Notes: generated by a model not told the origin, from the sequence alone. A stretch of 64,000 bases of DNA from Saturnia japonica (GCA_033032175.1 CM065331.1:8494370-8558369), one strand, 5' to 3'. Shown: positions 11,941 to 23,689, numbered from the stretch's first letter. Translations and numbers: made by a program.

Positions 11941-12224
11941 AAAAAATAGATGACCAATAATACAGTTGATCAAGAAGGTTAATTATATTTATTTAACTTT
12001 AATTTAACCAAAAAAGACTTTTAGCTTGGAAAGGTGGGTAAGAATTGAATTTCAGGAAACTTTCTTCGATTTGCTTTGTATGAGTTGAGTTTTATACATA
12101 CATAGTCGGAGTAGCTGCACTTGACAATTACAGAAATAATTTTTAGTTGACAGTTTTCTTTTAGTTTTCACTGATTTGGAATTCACTCCTAAGGTTTAAA
12201 ATATCAAATATTTTAGACTAATGA

Positions 12225-12420
12225 TAAAAAAAGGTGTTGACCTCCGAAACGAGAGCACAGCATTTATCTTGACCCTGCGCAGTTTCTTGCCAATTGTCAG
12301 TTTCAAGCTGACAAATATCCTCCTCTACAGTGTCACGCCAGCGATACCTGAGTCTAAGTATGCTCTTTTGACTGCTCGATTTTCCCCCATTTCCTATTGT
12401 CGGCCAAGTCAGTGAAATCT
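12225..12420 (-). pseudogene. LINE reverse-transcriptase tail relic (RTE-like)
   Basis: Reading leftward, one frame gives 'RLRYRWRDTVEEDICQLE' followed by 'DNWQETAQGQDKCCALVSEV'. That is the usual far C-terminus of lepidopteran RTE/endonuclease-RT LINEs. Only about 60 residues survive, with frame changes upstream. The + frame at 12221-12415 is its antisense shadow. Confidence 0.55.
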
Positions 12421-13562
12421 AAATGATTTAATTAATTAAAAATCCTTCACATAAATATTTTTGTACCATTGCTTAGTCGCCTAAGCATCATTTCTTGCGA
12501 GTTAAATTCACAAACAGAGCAAATAAATATTCTTTTATAATTTTCCATTATAGTATTTACTAACGGGTATTCAAAGGGAAGGAAAATAATATAGTTGTTG
12601 TAATATCGATAAAAACGTTAAAGCGCATCACTGTCTAACGACCGATCTTTATGTTTAATTATACATCGTAACGTTTCCGCTGAGCAGTAATAAATAGTAA
12701 ATGCTTAAGATACGATAAATTACGTTTTTTACACAATCCTCGGCAAAGATGCAATTATTTAGCAATACTCATTCTTGTGCCATTATGATTTCAACTTTAT
12801 TAATACATATATAAGGTTAATAATACTGTTGTATTTGTTGTAATGGTTAATACTGACAAGTATAGTTCTAGATTAGCTCATTGGAACGGTTATAGGATTT
12901 AACATACACGTGTTATTTTTATGCCAATGGGCAGCAAGCAGGTAGATCTTGATGTTAAATTTTTACCATCGCCTATAGTTAGCTGCGATGCCGCGGCAAT
13001 CACAGCCATTGACTTTGAAGATCGCATTTCAATCTCTTTTTGAAAAGCCCCATGTTAAAGCCACGAGGGATCTCGTGTTGGGTAACCACGAGGGTTCCAC
13101 TAGTCTAGTATACGCGTCCACGATTCGGCTAGATTTTCGAGTGTTAGGGTGAGCAGCGAGCCGACAGTCGAACGGATGAAAGCATCTCTGTGGATATGTT
13201 TTTAAACGTTTGATGGGATATACTGATGCTCCGTAATGGCTCCGTAAGTCATACCCGATCTTAGCCGCTGCGAATTTAAAGCTTCTCCTGAATGCCGTTG
13301 TTGTGTGTTTTGGTAGCACCGCTTTGCCCGCTAGTCTTGCTCGAGTGTCCTTCTTGTGTACACTTTTAAACCAAGTAAACTTTTTAAGTAGATATTGTTG
13401 TATTTTGGTCAGTATTGTTTTACGTATCAAGAAGTCAAAAGAAAGGCAGAGGATAGAGAACAGTGGCAAATGCTTCACTGACAAGAGCAGAACTCTTAAA
13501 TTAAAAAAGAAGAAGTATTGGAATATTTTATACAATATGCAAAGTGAAATCTATATAAATGA
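12421..13562. other. Unassigned DNA with one long non-ATG frame
   Basis: 12421-13020 shows nothing. On the - strand a 168-codon frame runs 13535-13029 but starts at TTG and has no internal Met. Its C-terminal half (Arg/Ser/Thr/Pro-rich, about 13300-13029) reads like degraded protein, while the N-terminal half is low-complexity Phe/Leu. No family is recognised; a LINE remnant is possible. Confidence 0.25.
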
Positions 13563-13702
13563 TTGAGGTTTGCCGTTGTGCGCGCGCCACACAAAAACTA
13601 CTGGATAGATTTTGATTTCAAAAAAATGTTGTACTACTTAGATACTGGGTTCTTATAAAAAAATTCACGATATCTTCATAAACAATAATTTTGTAGGTAG
13701 TA

Positions 13703-13914
13703 TGTAGCGACATCTATCTAGCCACATAAGACGCTTCCTACAATCCTACATTGCGCTATAGAAATTAACTCAATCGTTGAGTATATATACAAGAACCCGA
13801 CTACAACCGTTGGGGCAGCTGCCCGCCAGACATAGCACCCGTCTGGCCGGAGGATCCTCCCTTTTCTATGGCGGATGAGGAACTTTACTCTCTGTTCCTC
13901 ACACCTCCGCTAAA
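13703..13914 (+). repeat. 5' LTR of the TRIM
   Basis: It starts TGTAGCGACATCTATC and ends ...ctccgctaaa. It matches 14435-14644 with a few substitutions and a short indel (cacacctcc versus cacttcc), so the element is not brand-new. Confidence 0.7.
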
Positions 13915-13915
13915 G

Positions 13916-13934
13916 TGGTGACACCGACGTGATA
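13916..13934 (+). other. tRNA-Trp-like primer-binding site
   Basis: The sequence tggtgacaccgacgtgata lies one base after the 5' LTR. From memory, the tRNA-Trp 3' end (CACGTCGGGGTCACCA) pairs with all but one base. Confidence 0.65.
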
Positions 13935-14376
13935 CGTCAGCACAACCTTCTTCACAAAGCTACGTCATCATCACTTCCTCAAGCTTTCGAGCAGCGAGTC
14001 AATACAGCCAGCCAGCATCCACGGCTACTATGGGTATCCTGACCATACGCATGCAGCGGACGCGCATTCCTGGTCAGCCCCACAGCCTTCTCAGCGACCT
14101 TGGCACAGCACACTGTACTTCGGCCGGTCAGCAAGCAGAAGAAAACGCACTTCTCTCCTGGTCGACGCAGCAGCCAATCACCGCAGACAGTTCCGACTCA
14201 CCGTGAACTATGCGACATCACCCCGACTCACTGGGGCATTACCGCAGACAGTTCCGACTCAACGTGAACTATGCGGCATCTGGTTCCGACTCACTGGAAC
14301 ATTCCACTGGCCCGGCAAGCATCACAAGATGTATGGACGACTCAACCTGCTATCGACCTCCGGTCTCGGAGGGGAG

Positions 14377-14644
14377 TGATATAGCGACATCTCTCGCCAC
14401 AACTGACGCATCGACGCAACTACGTAGCGACACATAGCGACATCTATCTAGCCACATAAGACGCTTCCTACTATCCTACATTGCGCTATAGAAATTAACT
14501 CAATCGTTGAGTATATATATACAAGAACCCGACTACAACCGTCGGGGCAGCTGCCCGCCAGACATAGCACCCGTCTGGCCGGAGGATCCTCCCTTTTCTA
14601 TAGCGGATGAGGAACTTTACTCTCTGTTCCTCACTTCCGCTAAA
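14377..14644 (+). repeat. 3' LTR of the TRIM, longer than the 5' copy
   Basis: It begins directly after the polypurine tract at TGATATAGCGACATCTC. Its first 58 bases hold two extra partial copies of the tagcgacatc start before the shared part begins at about 14435. The 5' LTR lacks these, so either the 5' copy was shortened or the 3' copy gained tandem repeats. Confidence 0.55.
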
Positions 14645-14678
14645 TAGTATATTCGAGCGGAGCCGCGGACATGGCTAG

Positions 14679-15339
14679 TTCATAATATATTACATATATT
14701 ATTACTTCCGTATACAAGTAAGTGAAGAACGTGCATATAAACGCGTTTAGTATAAGATGCGCGAATATGTTGGGCAACGTAACGACTTCACTTTTTACTA
14801 ACACTCGAATTTGAACCCTATTTTATTTTCGTACCACATTCTATATGTATGAAAACCGATTCTTAACGAGTAAAGTTTAAAGAGAACAGAATAATAAAAA
14901 TTAATTCGTTTAAAGTATATCGATAAGTAAAAGAGTCCCATCACTAATTAGTTTCAAAGAAATGGCCACCGCGTCGCAGTTTTTGTTCCCGAGTGCCTTT
15001 TTAATAACTTGATTTCGACGGATCAGGTGGGCCGAGACGGACGATTTGGTGATAAAATGTTACGACTCTGCCTACCCATGTTCGTAAGTCGTATTTTTTT
15101 ACGAATAAATTGTATTCTTAATGTTAAATTGAATTCAAATTTTTGAAATGAAACTTTTTACGCGGCGGTTCGATAATTGGGCGAGTCTTATTGAAACTAT
15201 TGACAGTGAAATTTCAAGGACATTTCGTGAGGTGAGAAAGAAGGAGAAAACTGTACATTTGTCTATCCACTTCATTTTCACTTCTATCACGTGTACTCGG
15301 CCAATGTGTTTCCTCCTTCTTACGACGTCGGGTCCTTTG
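14679..15339. other. Unassigned DNA
   Basis: No gene recognised. The frame at 15148-15351 has no family features. Confidence 0.3.
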
Positions 15340-15750
15340 ACCGTAACGTGAAGAGATGTTTACAAGATACATAGGCTTGCGTTTGACCACTACCTCGCCT
15401 GCCTAGAAGATACCTGTTAACACGGAATTTAAAGATGCCAAGGTTGTAATTATCAGGAAATACAAAAACTGGCAAAGACTTCGACTCTTTAGCGGTGCGC
15501 ATGATCAATGGTCTCTCAAACGCTCTTGTGGAATATCAACCATAAATCGATGACGCTTCGCAATGTCCCTTATGGGCCGATGGTGGAGGGGGTACGAGGG
15601 AAATAAAATTGTGCAATTCCAACACACACTCCCCGAAATGTATCCGGTATAAACCCCGATAAACTGGCAACTTTACGCCGATGTTCAAGGCTCTTGTACT
15701 CTGCTTACCATGAGGAACAGAGCCGCCAATATGCCAAGCTTCTTTTTAAA
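15340..15750 (-). pseudogene. LINE ORF2 C-terminal relic
   Basis: Leftward, broken frames give a typical LINE tail: 'RALNIGVKLPVYRGLYR', 'AKRHRFMVDIPQE', 'MRTAKESKSLPVFVFPDNYNLGIFKFRVNRYLLGRR'. The same tail occurs at 45190-45990 (+) and, more diverged, at 25225-25640 (+). Several frameshifts; dead. The clade is not assigned. Confidence 0.65.
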
Positions 15751-17580
15751 AAAAACTCACACTCTCTTACTAACATCTAGGCCCAACAGCGGGTTGCAAA
15801 AAGACCGAGCGAGAATGCTGTAAAAAATTAAAAAAAAATCATACTGAAAAAGAAAATTATCAAGGAAACTATAAAAAACCATTAAAGTAACGCCACCCTT
15901 TCCAATAGCATATGAAAGAGCGAGACGGAAACACCGTAACCTGTAATTTTGAACAATAAACTTACCCCGAGAAATCAAAGAGAAAAAAATCAATTCCAGG
16001 TCATGCTTACACTTTAATATATGACAGTTCTCTGCATAATAATATCGTTCTTATTTTGTAAAACATAAAACTGAAATTCGCTTGAGAAATTTAGTTCGTA
16101 GAAGTTCCAAATGAAATGGATTTGAAAGCGCTTGTATTAAAGTTGATTTTCGAATGTTTGTATTATACTTAGGGTGTTCGAACACGCACTATGGATACGT
16201 AATGTAGAATCAGTAGAATGGATGTAAGAATAATATGGATACGGTATTTTTTTGATAGGTATAAAGCCATTTGTATAATCGGTATCTACCATTGGAAATA
16301 GCTCGGGAATCGCCCTATTTTTATCCCCTTTATGGGATGATTTTTCAAAAAACCCTTTCTTAGTACCCACTCTTTTCATTTATAGAATTCGTGCGCAAAA
16401 TTTCATGCTTTAAAATATTAGATCTTTTTAAGCTGTACATTGCCTGTCAGTCAGTTTTACGAATTTTATTAAGATGTCTTCAAACAATATTCAAATCGTT
16501 TATATTCTATGGGCAACACTAATAGTCCGATTAGACACGCAAGGCTGTGTTGATATATAAGTTTATTATTACCATTGTTGACATTAATATCTGCGATCGA
16601 AAACGTCGTAACCATGGGCGCCGGTGCCATGGTGCAAGAGGGTGTACTTGCACCCCACTGTTGGGAAAGAAAATACACAGAAAAGATTTAATTTTTTAAT
16701 TAAGTTACTATGTGAATAAAAACTTTAGGTTAACTCTAGGTTGCTATCCAAATTTGTACAGTACATATATATAGTTTAAATAAAATAAGGAATATAATTT
16801 ATAGATAATAAGTTGTCAATCTTAGAAACACGCCATGTTATAGGATAAAAAGAAATGAATAAATAACAACAAACACGTCCGCACCGTGCGAGCGACTGAT
16901 ATAGACTGGTATTTTGCTGCTATGTAAACGCTTCTTAGCTCATTATCTCCAACCAATCCCGTACAAGTAAAAATAAACAGTCACACTTTTTTGATATTAA
17001 CTCAGTTCGATGAATAGATTAAAGAACATATTTTTCATGTATTTTATTATTCGTATGTTACCCTGCCACTAATAATAATAATAATAACTTTATTTGACCA
17101 TAATAAGATACAAAAATATGAGGCTTATTTCTAGGAAATACAATAGTTTTGTTCTTAATTAATGAAACCTATTGCCTGAACTGACTCAAACGTTAGTCTC
17201 ATCCCGTGATATATTATTACATAGTAGGTACATGTGACATACCTATATAGCATTACACTGCTATATCTATTAAAATTATCACAAAACTATAATTTTATAT
17301 GAGAAACACAAGGTACTTGGTAGTTTCTTTTTTTATTATTAAATAGATAGTTATATAAATTATTGCGACATGGACTTTAAAATGATACCGCATCCAACGA
17401 ATCCGTTATATTCTTACATCAACGTAGCAATCGTGGCACAATGGCACGTTGTTTTTTCTTTACATCCACGCTATAACTCTGCCGAGGTAGGCAGAAGTTA
17501 ATATCTTATGTAAATTTTAAAACACATTTCTAGTTGTTAAATCTTTAAGATTGTAACATTACTTGTGCTTAAAACGTAGT
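15751..17580. other. Unassigned intronic DNA
   Basis: No gene recognised. Open frames at 15757-15993, 16137-16379 and 16469-16678 (-) show no domain. A short (taa)n microsatellite lies at about 17074-17088. Confidence 0.3.
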
Positions 17581-17800
17581 TGAGTTATTGGTGAAGGAAA
17601 ACATCATGATGAAACCATAGCATGGTGAATTATCAATAGCCTAAGGTGAACTATTGCCAACCATCTATAGGTGTGTTCCTGCAGCTGCACTTGAGAGCCA
17701 GTCTTCCACTAGGCTTACCGTGTTACCATCTTGGGCCACTTCATCATTTAAAATCATATGAGATTGTAATTATAACGCTGAACCTTTTAGAATAAAAAAA
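17581..17800 (+). mobile_element. SINE family 1, 5'-truncated
   Basis: It begins within the body ('ggtgaaggaaaacatcatgatgaaacc') and runs through 'tgcacttgagagcca' to 'aacgctgaacc', matching the full copy at 42735-43041. The tRNA-like head is absent. Confidence 0.65.
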
Positions 17801-17929
17801 TACGGTATATCCGAATTTATCGGCTCGAATGAATTGGCTTATTCTAGCTCTTCTGAAACTTCTGAGTTTTAATATTAGTGTTCATTTTGTCATCATAATT
17901 GATTTGTGTCATTTATTTGTAAAAAAGGG

Positions 17930-18100
17930 GTATTTTTCATTTAAAATGTTTTTTTTTATGGATGTTCAGCCGTAATTTCTTTTTTTATTGAAAAAGGTTT
18001 ATCTCAAGGGTAGACTCATTTTAATTTCATTGGCATTGGAACGTTAACTTCGAAGATACATTAGAAAACTCCTCAAAATAATTGAAGATGGTTTTCTATT
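17930..18100 (+). repeat. Family E short interspersed repeat
   Basis: It shares 'tggatgttcagcc', 'ctcaagggtag', 'tttcattggcattgga' and 'ctcctcaaaataattgaa' with the other family E copies. Confidence 0.75.
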
Positions 18101-18484
18101 TTTGTTGTCTTGTAAGTTTTGAAACTTGAATTTTACAATCTTAATAATCTGCAATTTTTCTCATTTTCTTTTCTAAAAATAGCTAAAAGTATGTAGATAA
18201 ATCTAGGTAATTTTCATAATAGGCGCAGAAGTAATTTTTGGACTTAGACCAGTAACGCGAGGTTACAGAAACTTAAAATTTAAATAACCTTTTAATTTTT
18301 ATTTTGCTTTATTTACACGTATATTTCATAACACATATTCAGTGAAATTGTAACCGGCTTAGAACAAGGGTACGAAAAATACAACCCTTTAAAGTTATGA
18401 CGTACAATGTATTTCGTAGGCTTTTAGAAACAGGGTTTCTTTTTTAGTAACGAAATCCTAAAACTTTTGAAAATAGGTAACTTT
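18101..18484. other. Unassigned AT-rich DNA
   Basis: Nothing recognised. Confidence 0.3.
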
Positions 18485-18690
18485 GATCGAGCAAAATGTT
18501 ACTGGGGTTTTCTATGAAATTCTCAGTAGCAGCTCGGAGTTTGACTTTGTGCCCGGTTAATGGCAATAGGCTCGCCCCCTATTTTACATTGGACCTAAAA
18601 ACATTCCCGACGAACTGTGGGTGTACATTAGCACACCTTTGCCTAACCCTTTGGAGAATACAGGCGTGATGGTATGTTCATGAGAGTATG
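18485..18690 (+). mobile_element. SINE family 2
   Basis: About 200 bp shared with 42500-42728 and 44665-44872: 'gagcaaaatgttactgggg', 'cagtagcagctcggagttt', 'ggcaataggctcgcc', 'gtgggtgtacattagcacac', and an end 'tacaggcgtgatggtatgtt'. The copy at 44665 keeps a B box (gggttcgattaccagg), showing tRNA origin. This copy lacks the head. Confidence 0.7.
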
Positions 18691-18847
18691 GTATATAAAA
18701 TAGTAATATCACGCAGGCAAAGCCGCTGTAACAAGACAGTATTGTTAAAAAAACTAATTCGACTTAGTCACAGACAAGCTTCATCCAAAATTAATGTAGG
18801 AAACAAAGTTTTAAAACAGGTTTTTTTATATAATATTTTATTGTACA

Positions 18848-19110
18848 CTAGCAACCGCCCGGGACTTCGTTCGCGTTAACCTATACAAATACTATAATCC
18901 CCCATTTCTCCACGGCAAGAAAACCTATCGTCGTAGTGCTTATAAAAATCATAGTTTTTTAAAACGTTAATAATTTTTTTTATTGATAAGAGATATCGTG
19001 AAAGTTTTTTTTTATTTATGCACCAAGTAAGTATCTGAGGTGTAAAAAAAAAAAAAAAATGAAAATCTATCCAGCGGTTTTTCGTGTACAAAACGTTATA
19101 ATAATCGAAC
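18848..19110 (-). mobile_element. Helitron-like element
   Basis: Leftward it ends '...cgcgaacgaagtcccgggcggttgCTAG|T' with CTAG at 18848-18851. The body includes 'aaaaaccgctggatagattttc' read on the - strand. The 5' end is unclear. Confidence 0.45.
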
Positions 19111-19414
19111 AAGTATTTTCGACTTAAATCCGTACATGCAATCAGAGAGAAAAAAAAATTAATGGCATATTCGTGACCAATGCTCTTCATAGGATGTTTA
19201 ATATCTATCTATAAATATACAACCATCACCCGTACATACAACCATGACCAATTATTATGCTTGTCGTTTAGTGTTGAAAAGGTACACATTCATTTAATGC
19301 GAAAGCTGAAAATTTAGACATATTTTTTGATAGTAATGCAGCGTTTAAAGGAAACGGTATTGATATTATTCAGAATTTGATAAATATATGTAATTAGTGC
19401 ACATATTAACGTAA

Positions 19415-19437
19415 ACACACACACACACACACACACA
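19415..19437. repeat. (CA)n microsatellite
   Basis: About eleven uninterrupted ac/ca repeats. Confidence 0.9.
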
Positions 19438-19489
19438 GTCACTCCCACCAGAAGCACTACATCGTTCATTGTGATACAAATAATATCTT

Positions 19490-19965
19490 TACAATTAATA
19501 AAATTGAAGTGTCTGTTTATAATGTGAAAATAACAGTTTTTTTACAAAAAATTGTTTTTAATAACGTCTAAATATTATTACATGTACATACATAATTACA
19601 GATTAAAATAAATTATTAAAAGGAGTCTCTTTAGGCAAGGTTCCGAAGATACTGGCAGCGTTCCCCCTTTGAATAGCTAGACTAATTCTTTGTCCGAGGT
19701 AGCTGCCAGCTCGTCGGTCTCCTGTGATGTTGACTAACCTTTTTACTATTTCCTTAAAAATGTAATTTAATTAAATTTGTTTCATTTTACTAAATGCATA
19801 TGAAAGGATATACGTTATAATATAACATAAAACCTATTTTTTTAAGTTTTGTCTGTCTGCCTGTTTGTTCTGGGTAATCTCCGAAAAGGTTGGACCGATT
19901 TTGACGGGAATTAGTTAATTAATGATGTTGTTGGGGTATAAGATTGTTTTTTTTTTTGTTATACG
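19490..19965 (+). mobile_element. Fragments of Helitron family B (5' part)
   Basis: 'aataaaattgaagtgtctg' at about 19497-19515 and 'actaaatgcatatgaaagg' to 'ttggaccgattttgacggg' at 19788-19905 match the 5' third of the copies at 36227 and 41211. About 230 bp of unrelated DNA separates the two blocks. Confidence 0.5.
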
Positions 19966-19984
19966 ATTGAAATTATTTTAGGTA

Positions 19985-20478
19985 AGACAATATGGACTAC
20001 AGAATGCCCACGCGAATCTTGCTCCCCCGCTCCCAGCTATTTTAAAGACAAATATGCTTATTGTTGGTGTTCCTTAAAAGATAGGTGTATGCTCTGCCGG
20101 ACTTTTTTGTAGATCTTTTTAATGGTTATAATTATGTAGTATATTAATTTGTATATCTCTTAGAGTTTTACTCAGAATAAGCCATTTAAGCGCCCAAATT
20201 GATTCACCATGACCAGTTTTTTTTTTATTTGTCCGGAACCGTAATTCTTTTTCTACAATAAAAGGAGCCCAAGCTACTCCCTATATCATCAGCTATCTAT
20301 CAGTGAAAGTTCCGTCAAAATCGGTCCATCCGTTTCGGAGATTACCCGGAACAAACATACAGACAAAATTTTAATAAAATAGGCTTTTTGTTAGTAGGTA
20401 TCGTATATACTTTCATGTGCATTTAGTAAATAACTTGTTATTTTGACATTACAAACAGACATTTCAATTTTATTAGAA
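19985..20478 (-). mobile_element. Helitron family B, near full length
   Basis: On the - strand, landmarks run in order from 'aaattgaaatgtctgtttg' at the right through 'ggatggaccgattttgacg', 'gatagctgat', 'gcgcttaaatgg' and 'atcttttaaggaacacc' to 'gggcattctgtagtccat' at the left. The CTAG end is lost. Confidence 0.6.
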
Positions 20479-21059
20479 AACGTGATACAATGGTAGTTTG
20501 AATTAATAACTTAATTATTATAAGTTGAACGAACTGACTTAATGGATGCCGCGGCCGGCAGATATTGTTGACCTTGTTTTTTCGCGTGTAGTTACTCGCG
20601 TTTAGTCAAGCTTTGATTCGATAATTACTCAATTCTGTTTTTTTTTTCTTAAATATACGAATCATTTTTACATTTTGTTGATTGGCTGGTGTTATTATTA
20701 TTGATTAATTTATTAAAATGTATTAAAATTGAAATGTCTGTTTGTAATGTCAAAATAACAGATTTTACTAAATGCATATGAAAGTATATACGATACTAAA
20801 AACAAAAAAAAAAAACAGTTTTTGATTTTTTGCTTGTTTTTTTTTTGTTGTTTGTAATGGATAAACTCAAAAACTACTGGACCGATTTTAAAAATTCTTT
20901 CACCGATATAAAGCTACAGTATCAGCGAGTAATATAGGCTATATTATTATTTGAAAAGTTTATTAATTTCTCATAAAAATGTCGATAGTTTTACACAGAG
21001 TATAAAAAATTGCGTACACTGGTGAAACCGTGAGGCACGACCAGTTATTAATATAATAA
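20479..21059. other. Unassigned DNA with a short Helitron B head
   Basis: 20740-20800 repeats 'aaattgaaatgtctgtttgtaatgtcaaaataaca' (two phrases of the family B 5' end). 20870-21050 reads like another decayed element ('aaaaactactggaccgattt' and 'gtgaaaccgtgaggca'). No gene. Confidence 0.35.
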
Positions 21060-21401
21060 AGTGGAAGAGATTATTTATTTGTTTGTTTAAACTCGCTAAT
21101 CTCTGAAACTACCGGTGGGAGTTAAAAAATTATTTTCGTATAGACATAGATAAGATACACATGTCATATTAATCCTTACGAACGAAAGTTACGTCATCAT
21201 TAAGACAATTTCATGAAAATATACTTTGCACTTTATGGTTATGTTATTTGGAGGCATAATTTAGGATAACTCAACACTTCGCTCGGTAAAACAAGGTTCG
21301 GTGAAATGTTACTAAGACATTGTCTATGGTGAAGTATTACGCATTATCACTCACTGATTTCTTTTAAATTATACTTGTGTGAAACCGTGGGGCACAGCTA
21401 G
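21060..21401 (+). mobile_element. Family C Helitron-like repeat
   Basis: It starts near 'tttgtttgtttaaactcgct', includes 'ctctgaaactaccggtggga', and ends 'gaaaccgtggggcacagCTAG|T' (CTAG 21398-21401). A small stem can form in the last 30 bases. No coding content. Confidence 0.5.
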
Positions 21402-22059
21402 TATAAGAATAAATAGAAACATATTCGGCATTACATTACAATGAACGTAATTTTCGTCTAAAAAAAATGTGAGTTAAGAAGTACTCTCAAGTTGCGTACG
21501 AAGATGTTTTTGTTTTCATAAATTTCTTCGAACACAAGGAGGTATCTATTTAAGGAGGTAGGTATACTAGATAAGGGACGTCCTCTTTAAATTTTATAGT
21601 AGAAAATCTCTTTCTTAAATACAATGTGGCGTAAATCAAACCGTAACGGGATGCGTTATTACTAACAACAGCAAACAAAACAAATTAAACTAGTACATGG
21701 ACCACTAAAAAGGTATAACAACAATAGTGGCACCCCTAACTTGAGCGATTAACATTCCCGGACAACCCTAACGGGCATAAACCGGATAAATGAGGATGAT
21801 AATTTATTGTATCATATTGTTAAATAGGTTCATTACTTTTACATTCGGTAGGTTTTCCTTTGATATGTATTTTTTTTTATTTTCACTATGGAGGTTTTAT
21901 TTTTTAAAAGATCCGCAATATTTCTTTTGGCTACATCTAAATAAGGTCTATTCATCTTTATTTATTTCTAAAAACAAAAACTTTGTTATTCATGTTATAT
22001 CAAAAAACAAATTAAATTAAAAGAAATTCTGTATTTTAGCTTTCGTTTTCTCATTGTAA
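21402..22059. other. Unassigned AT-rich DNA
   Basis: No gene recognised; the Phe/Ile-rich frame at 21790-22020 reflects base composition. Confidence 0.3.
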
Positions 22060-22300
22060 TAGATTGTTTTTTTTTTTTGTTTGAATACGTTAATCCCTCG
22101 AACTACCGGTCAGATTAAAAAAAATATTTTAACATAGTATAGCATGTATTAAATATACTGAAGAATATTGTAGGCTAAATAAATTCACACTACGACCGTA
22201 AGGAGCGGAGTAGTAAGCATGAAAGTCAAGCAATTTGGCAAACTGTAGGGAACTAACAAAAGTGAGAACTGTAGGCCACACTGTAGCGTTAGCAGCACAA
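22060..22300 (+). mobile_element. Family C repeat, partial
   Basis: 'tttgtttgaatacgttaatc', 'actaccggtcagattaaaaa' and 'taaggagcggagtagtaagc' match 21060-21401 and 38680-38925. The CTAG end is missing. Confidence 0.45.
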
Positions 22301-22834
22301 AAAAAACAATTAACATTTTTTTTAAACCAGCATAGGCTATTTGCTACTTACGACCTTTGCCTCGTTACCAGAAACATTCTGTTGTGGATTTTTTACATTG
22401 TGGAAACGCATTAGGGTGCAATAATTCCCCAAACCGCCCACCTCTACACCTCGTAACATGGAAATATTCTGGAAAACGTTTTCCCCGTTCTTTTGTTTAA
22501 TTAAAAACACGAATAAAAATTTTTTACTGGCCATTTTATCGGGTGATAAACGACTTAGCAGTCGTATAACGTCGTTTTATTATAGAAAAAAGAACTTTAA
22601 CCACCTACTTTTAAAGTGTTATTTCGCTTAAGATGTGTAAAGAGCTTGGGTGTGTAATTTTTTTTTAACGAAACGACTGAAAAGATTTGTGTGCCGAGCC
22701 GTGTATCCTGTTCTATTTTTGAAGGGATTAAAATCAAATTCGTTTGCCAACGTAATTACTGGACTCATTTTTGTTATACTAAGTTTTAGTTTAGGAAATT
22801 TCGTCAATGATGATTGTCAAAAGATAAAATAAAA
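22301..22834. other. Unassigned DNA
   Basis: No gene recognised. Confidence 0.3.
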
Positions 22835-23029
22835 TAGAAGACTAACTGAGCCCTACGGTTTCACCCGTATTTAATTTATTCGATTTACTCTCCACAGTCT
22901 CCACCGGGCAATGCAGCACCTTTTTCAACGCACCCGTGTAGTCTAATATTGTTACGGCTTTTCCGATTGTTTGACGTTAATAGTTACTGCTTCGCTCCTA
23001 ACGGTAATGGCGTGTAGTTATATAGCAAA
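22835..23029 (-). mobile_element. Family C repeat
   Basis: Reverse-strand copy ending 'gggtgaaaccgtagggctcag'. It abuts the next element's CTAG at 23030. Confidence 0.45.
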
Positions 23030-23470
23030 CTAGCTGACTCGTGCAACTTCGTCCACGTCACATAAGAGAGAGTGGGACGTAGGCAGAGACAAATAATAAT
23101 TGTCGTAGGCACCTACAATACAATTTATAAGTGTCGCTCGCCTGCCACATCATTCCGATAAAATAGACGCGCGGTACTTGATTATTATTTTGCTGAGGAG
23201 TTATTTTAAAACTGTGATATCTCCTAAGATATTCATTAAAATCAAGTGATGTAAAGGACAATTTTGTCCAAAATTAAATATTTATGATGAATAACGTATT
23301 TAATTCGATATGGATTGATACCATGTTTATAAAAACACCTTCGCAAATAATGCATTATTTTAGAACAAATTTCATTACCATAAAAAAGGTTATATTGCGT
23401 CAACCTTAAAAGATAGACATATGCTATCGCGGACTTTTTTTAGAATTTTTTAAAAGAAACAGTTTCGTCA
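23030..23470 (-). mobile_element. Helitron-like element
   Basis: Its - strand 3' end is '...gacgaagttgcacgagtcagCTAG|T' (CTAG 23030-23033). 'agatagacatatgctatcgc' at 23414-23433 is a phrase shared with 63190-63215 and the family B elements. The 5' end is not located. Confidence 0.4.
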
Positions 23471-23529
23471 CATATTATTAACGCGTAACTTTAACCATTT
23501 ACGCAGCGCACGCAATGGAAACTTTCAAA

Positions 23530-23689
23530 CATTTTTCATTGATGCTCCATTCCTATTGTTCGTAGCGTGATGTTATATAGTCCATAGCCTTCCTTGATAA
23601 ATGCGCTATCCAACACAAAAATATTTTTTCTATTCGAACCAGAAGTTCCTGAGATTAGCTCGTTCAACCAAACGATCAAATAAAAACTC
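23530..23689 (-). mobile_element. Family C repeat, partial
   Basis: 'cgtagcgtgatgttatatag', 'tccttgataaatgcgctat' and 'ctgagattagctcgttcaa' match the middle of 6223-6470 and 26690-26935. The CTAG terminus is absent. Confidence 0.4.

Larger units (their letters stand above)
13703..14644 (+). mobile_element. TRIM: miniature non-autonomous LTR retrotransposon
   Basis: Two direct repeats (about 212 and 268 bp) share about 210 bp at roughly 95% identity by eye and bracket about 460 bp of non-coding DNA. The 5' LTR is followed at 13916 by a primer-binding site, tggtgacaccgacgtgat, matching the 3' end of tRNA-Trp with one mismatch. The 3' LTR is preceded by a polypurine tract (ggaggggag, 14368-14376). 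A 5-bp duplication TAGTA flanks the unit (13698-13702, 14645-14649). No gag or pol. tRNA-Trp priming is known for Kabuki/CsRn1-type Ty3 elements, a likely parent group. Confidence 0.75.
13563..14678 (+). mobile_element. Helitron-like element split by a TRIM
   Basis: The left part 13563-13702 ('gtgcgcgcgccacacaaaaa', 'ctactggatagattttgat') and the right part 14650-14678, ending 'cgagcggagccgcggacatggCTAG|T', look like the two halves of one small Helitron interrupted by the LTR element at 13703-14644. The right end has the CG-rich hairpin plus CTAG seen in the other Helitrons here. The 5' TC end is not identified. Confidence 0.4.

Noticed and set aside
13029..13535. 168-codon - strand frame
   Set aside because: It starts at TTG, has no Met, and its N-terminal half is low-complexity. 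No domain is visible. Kept only as unassigned DNA.
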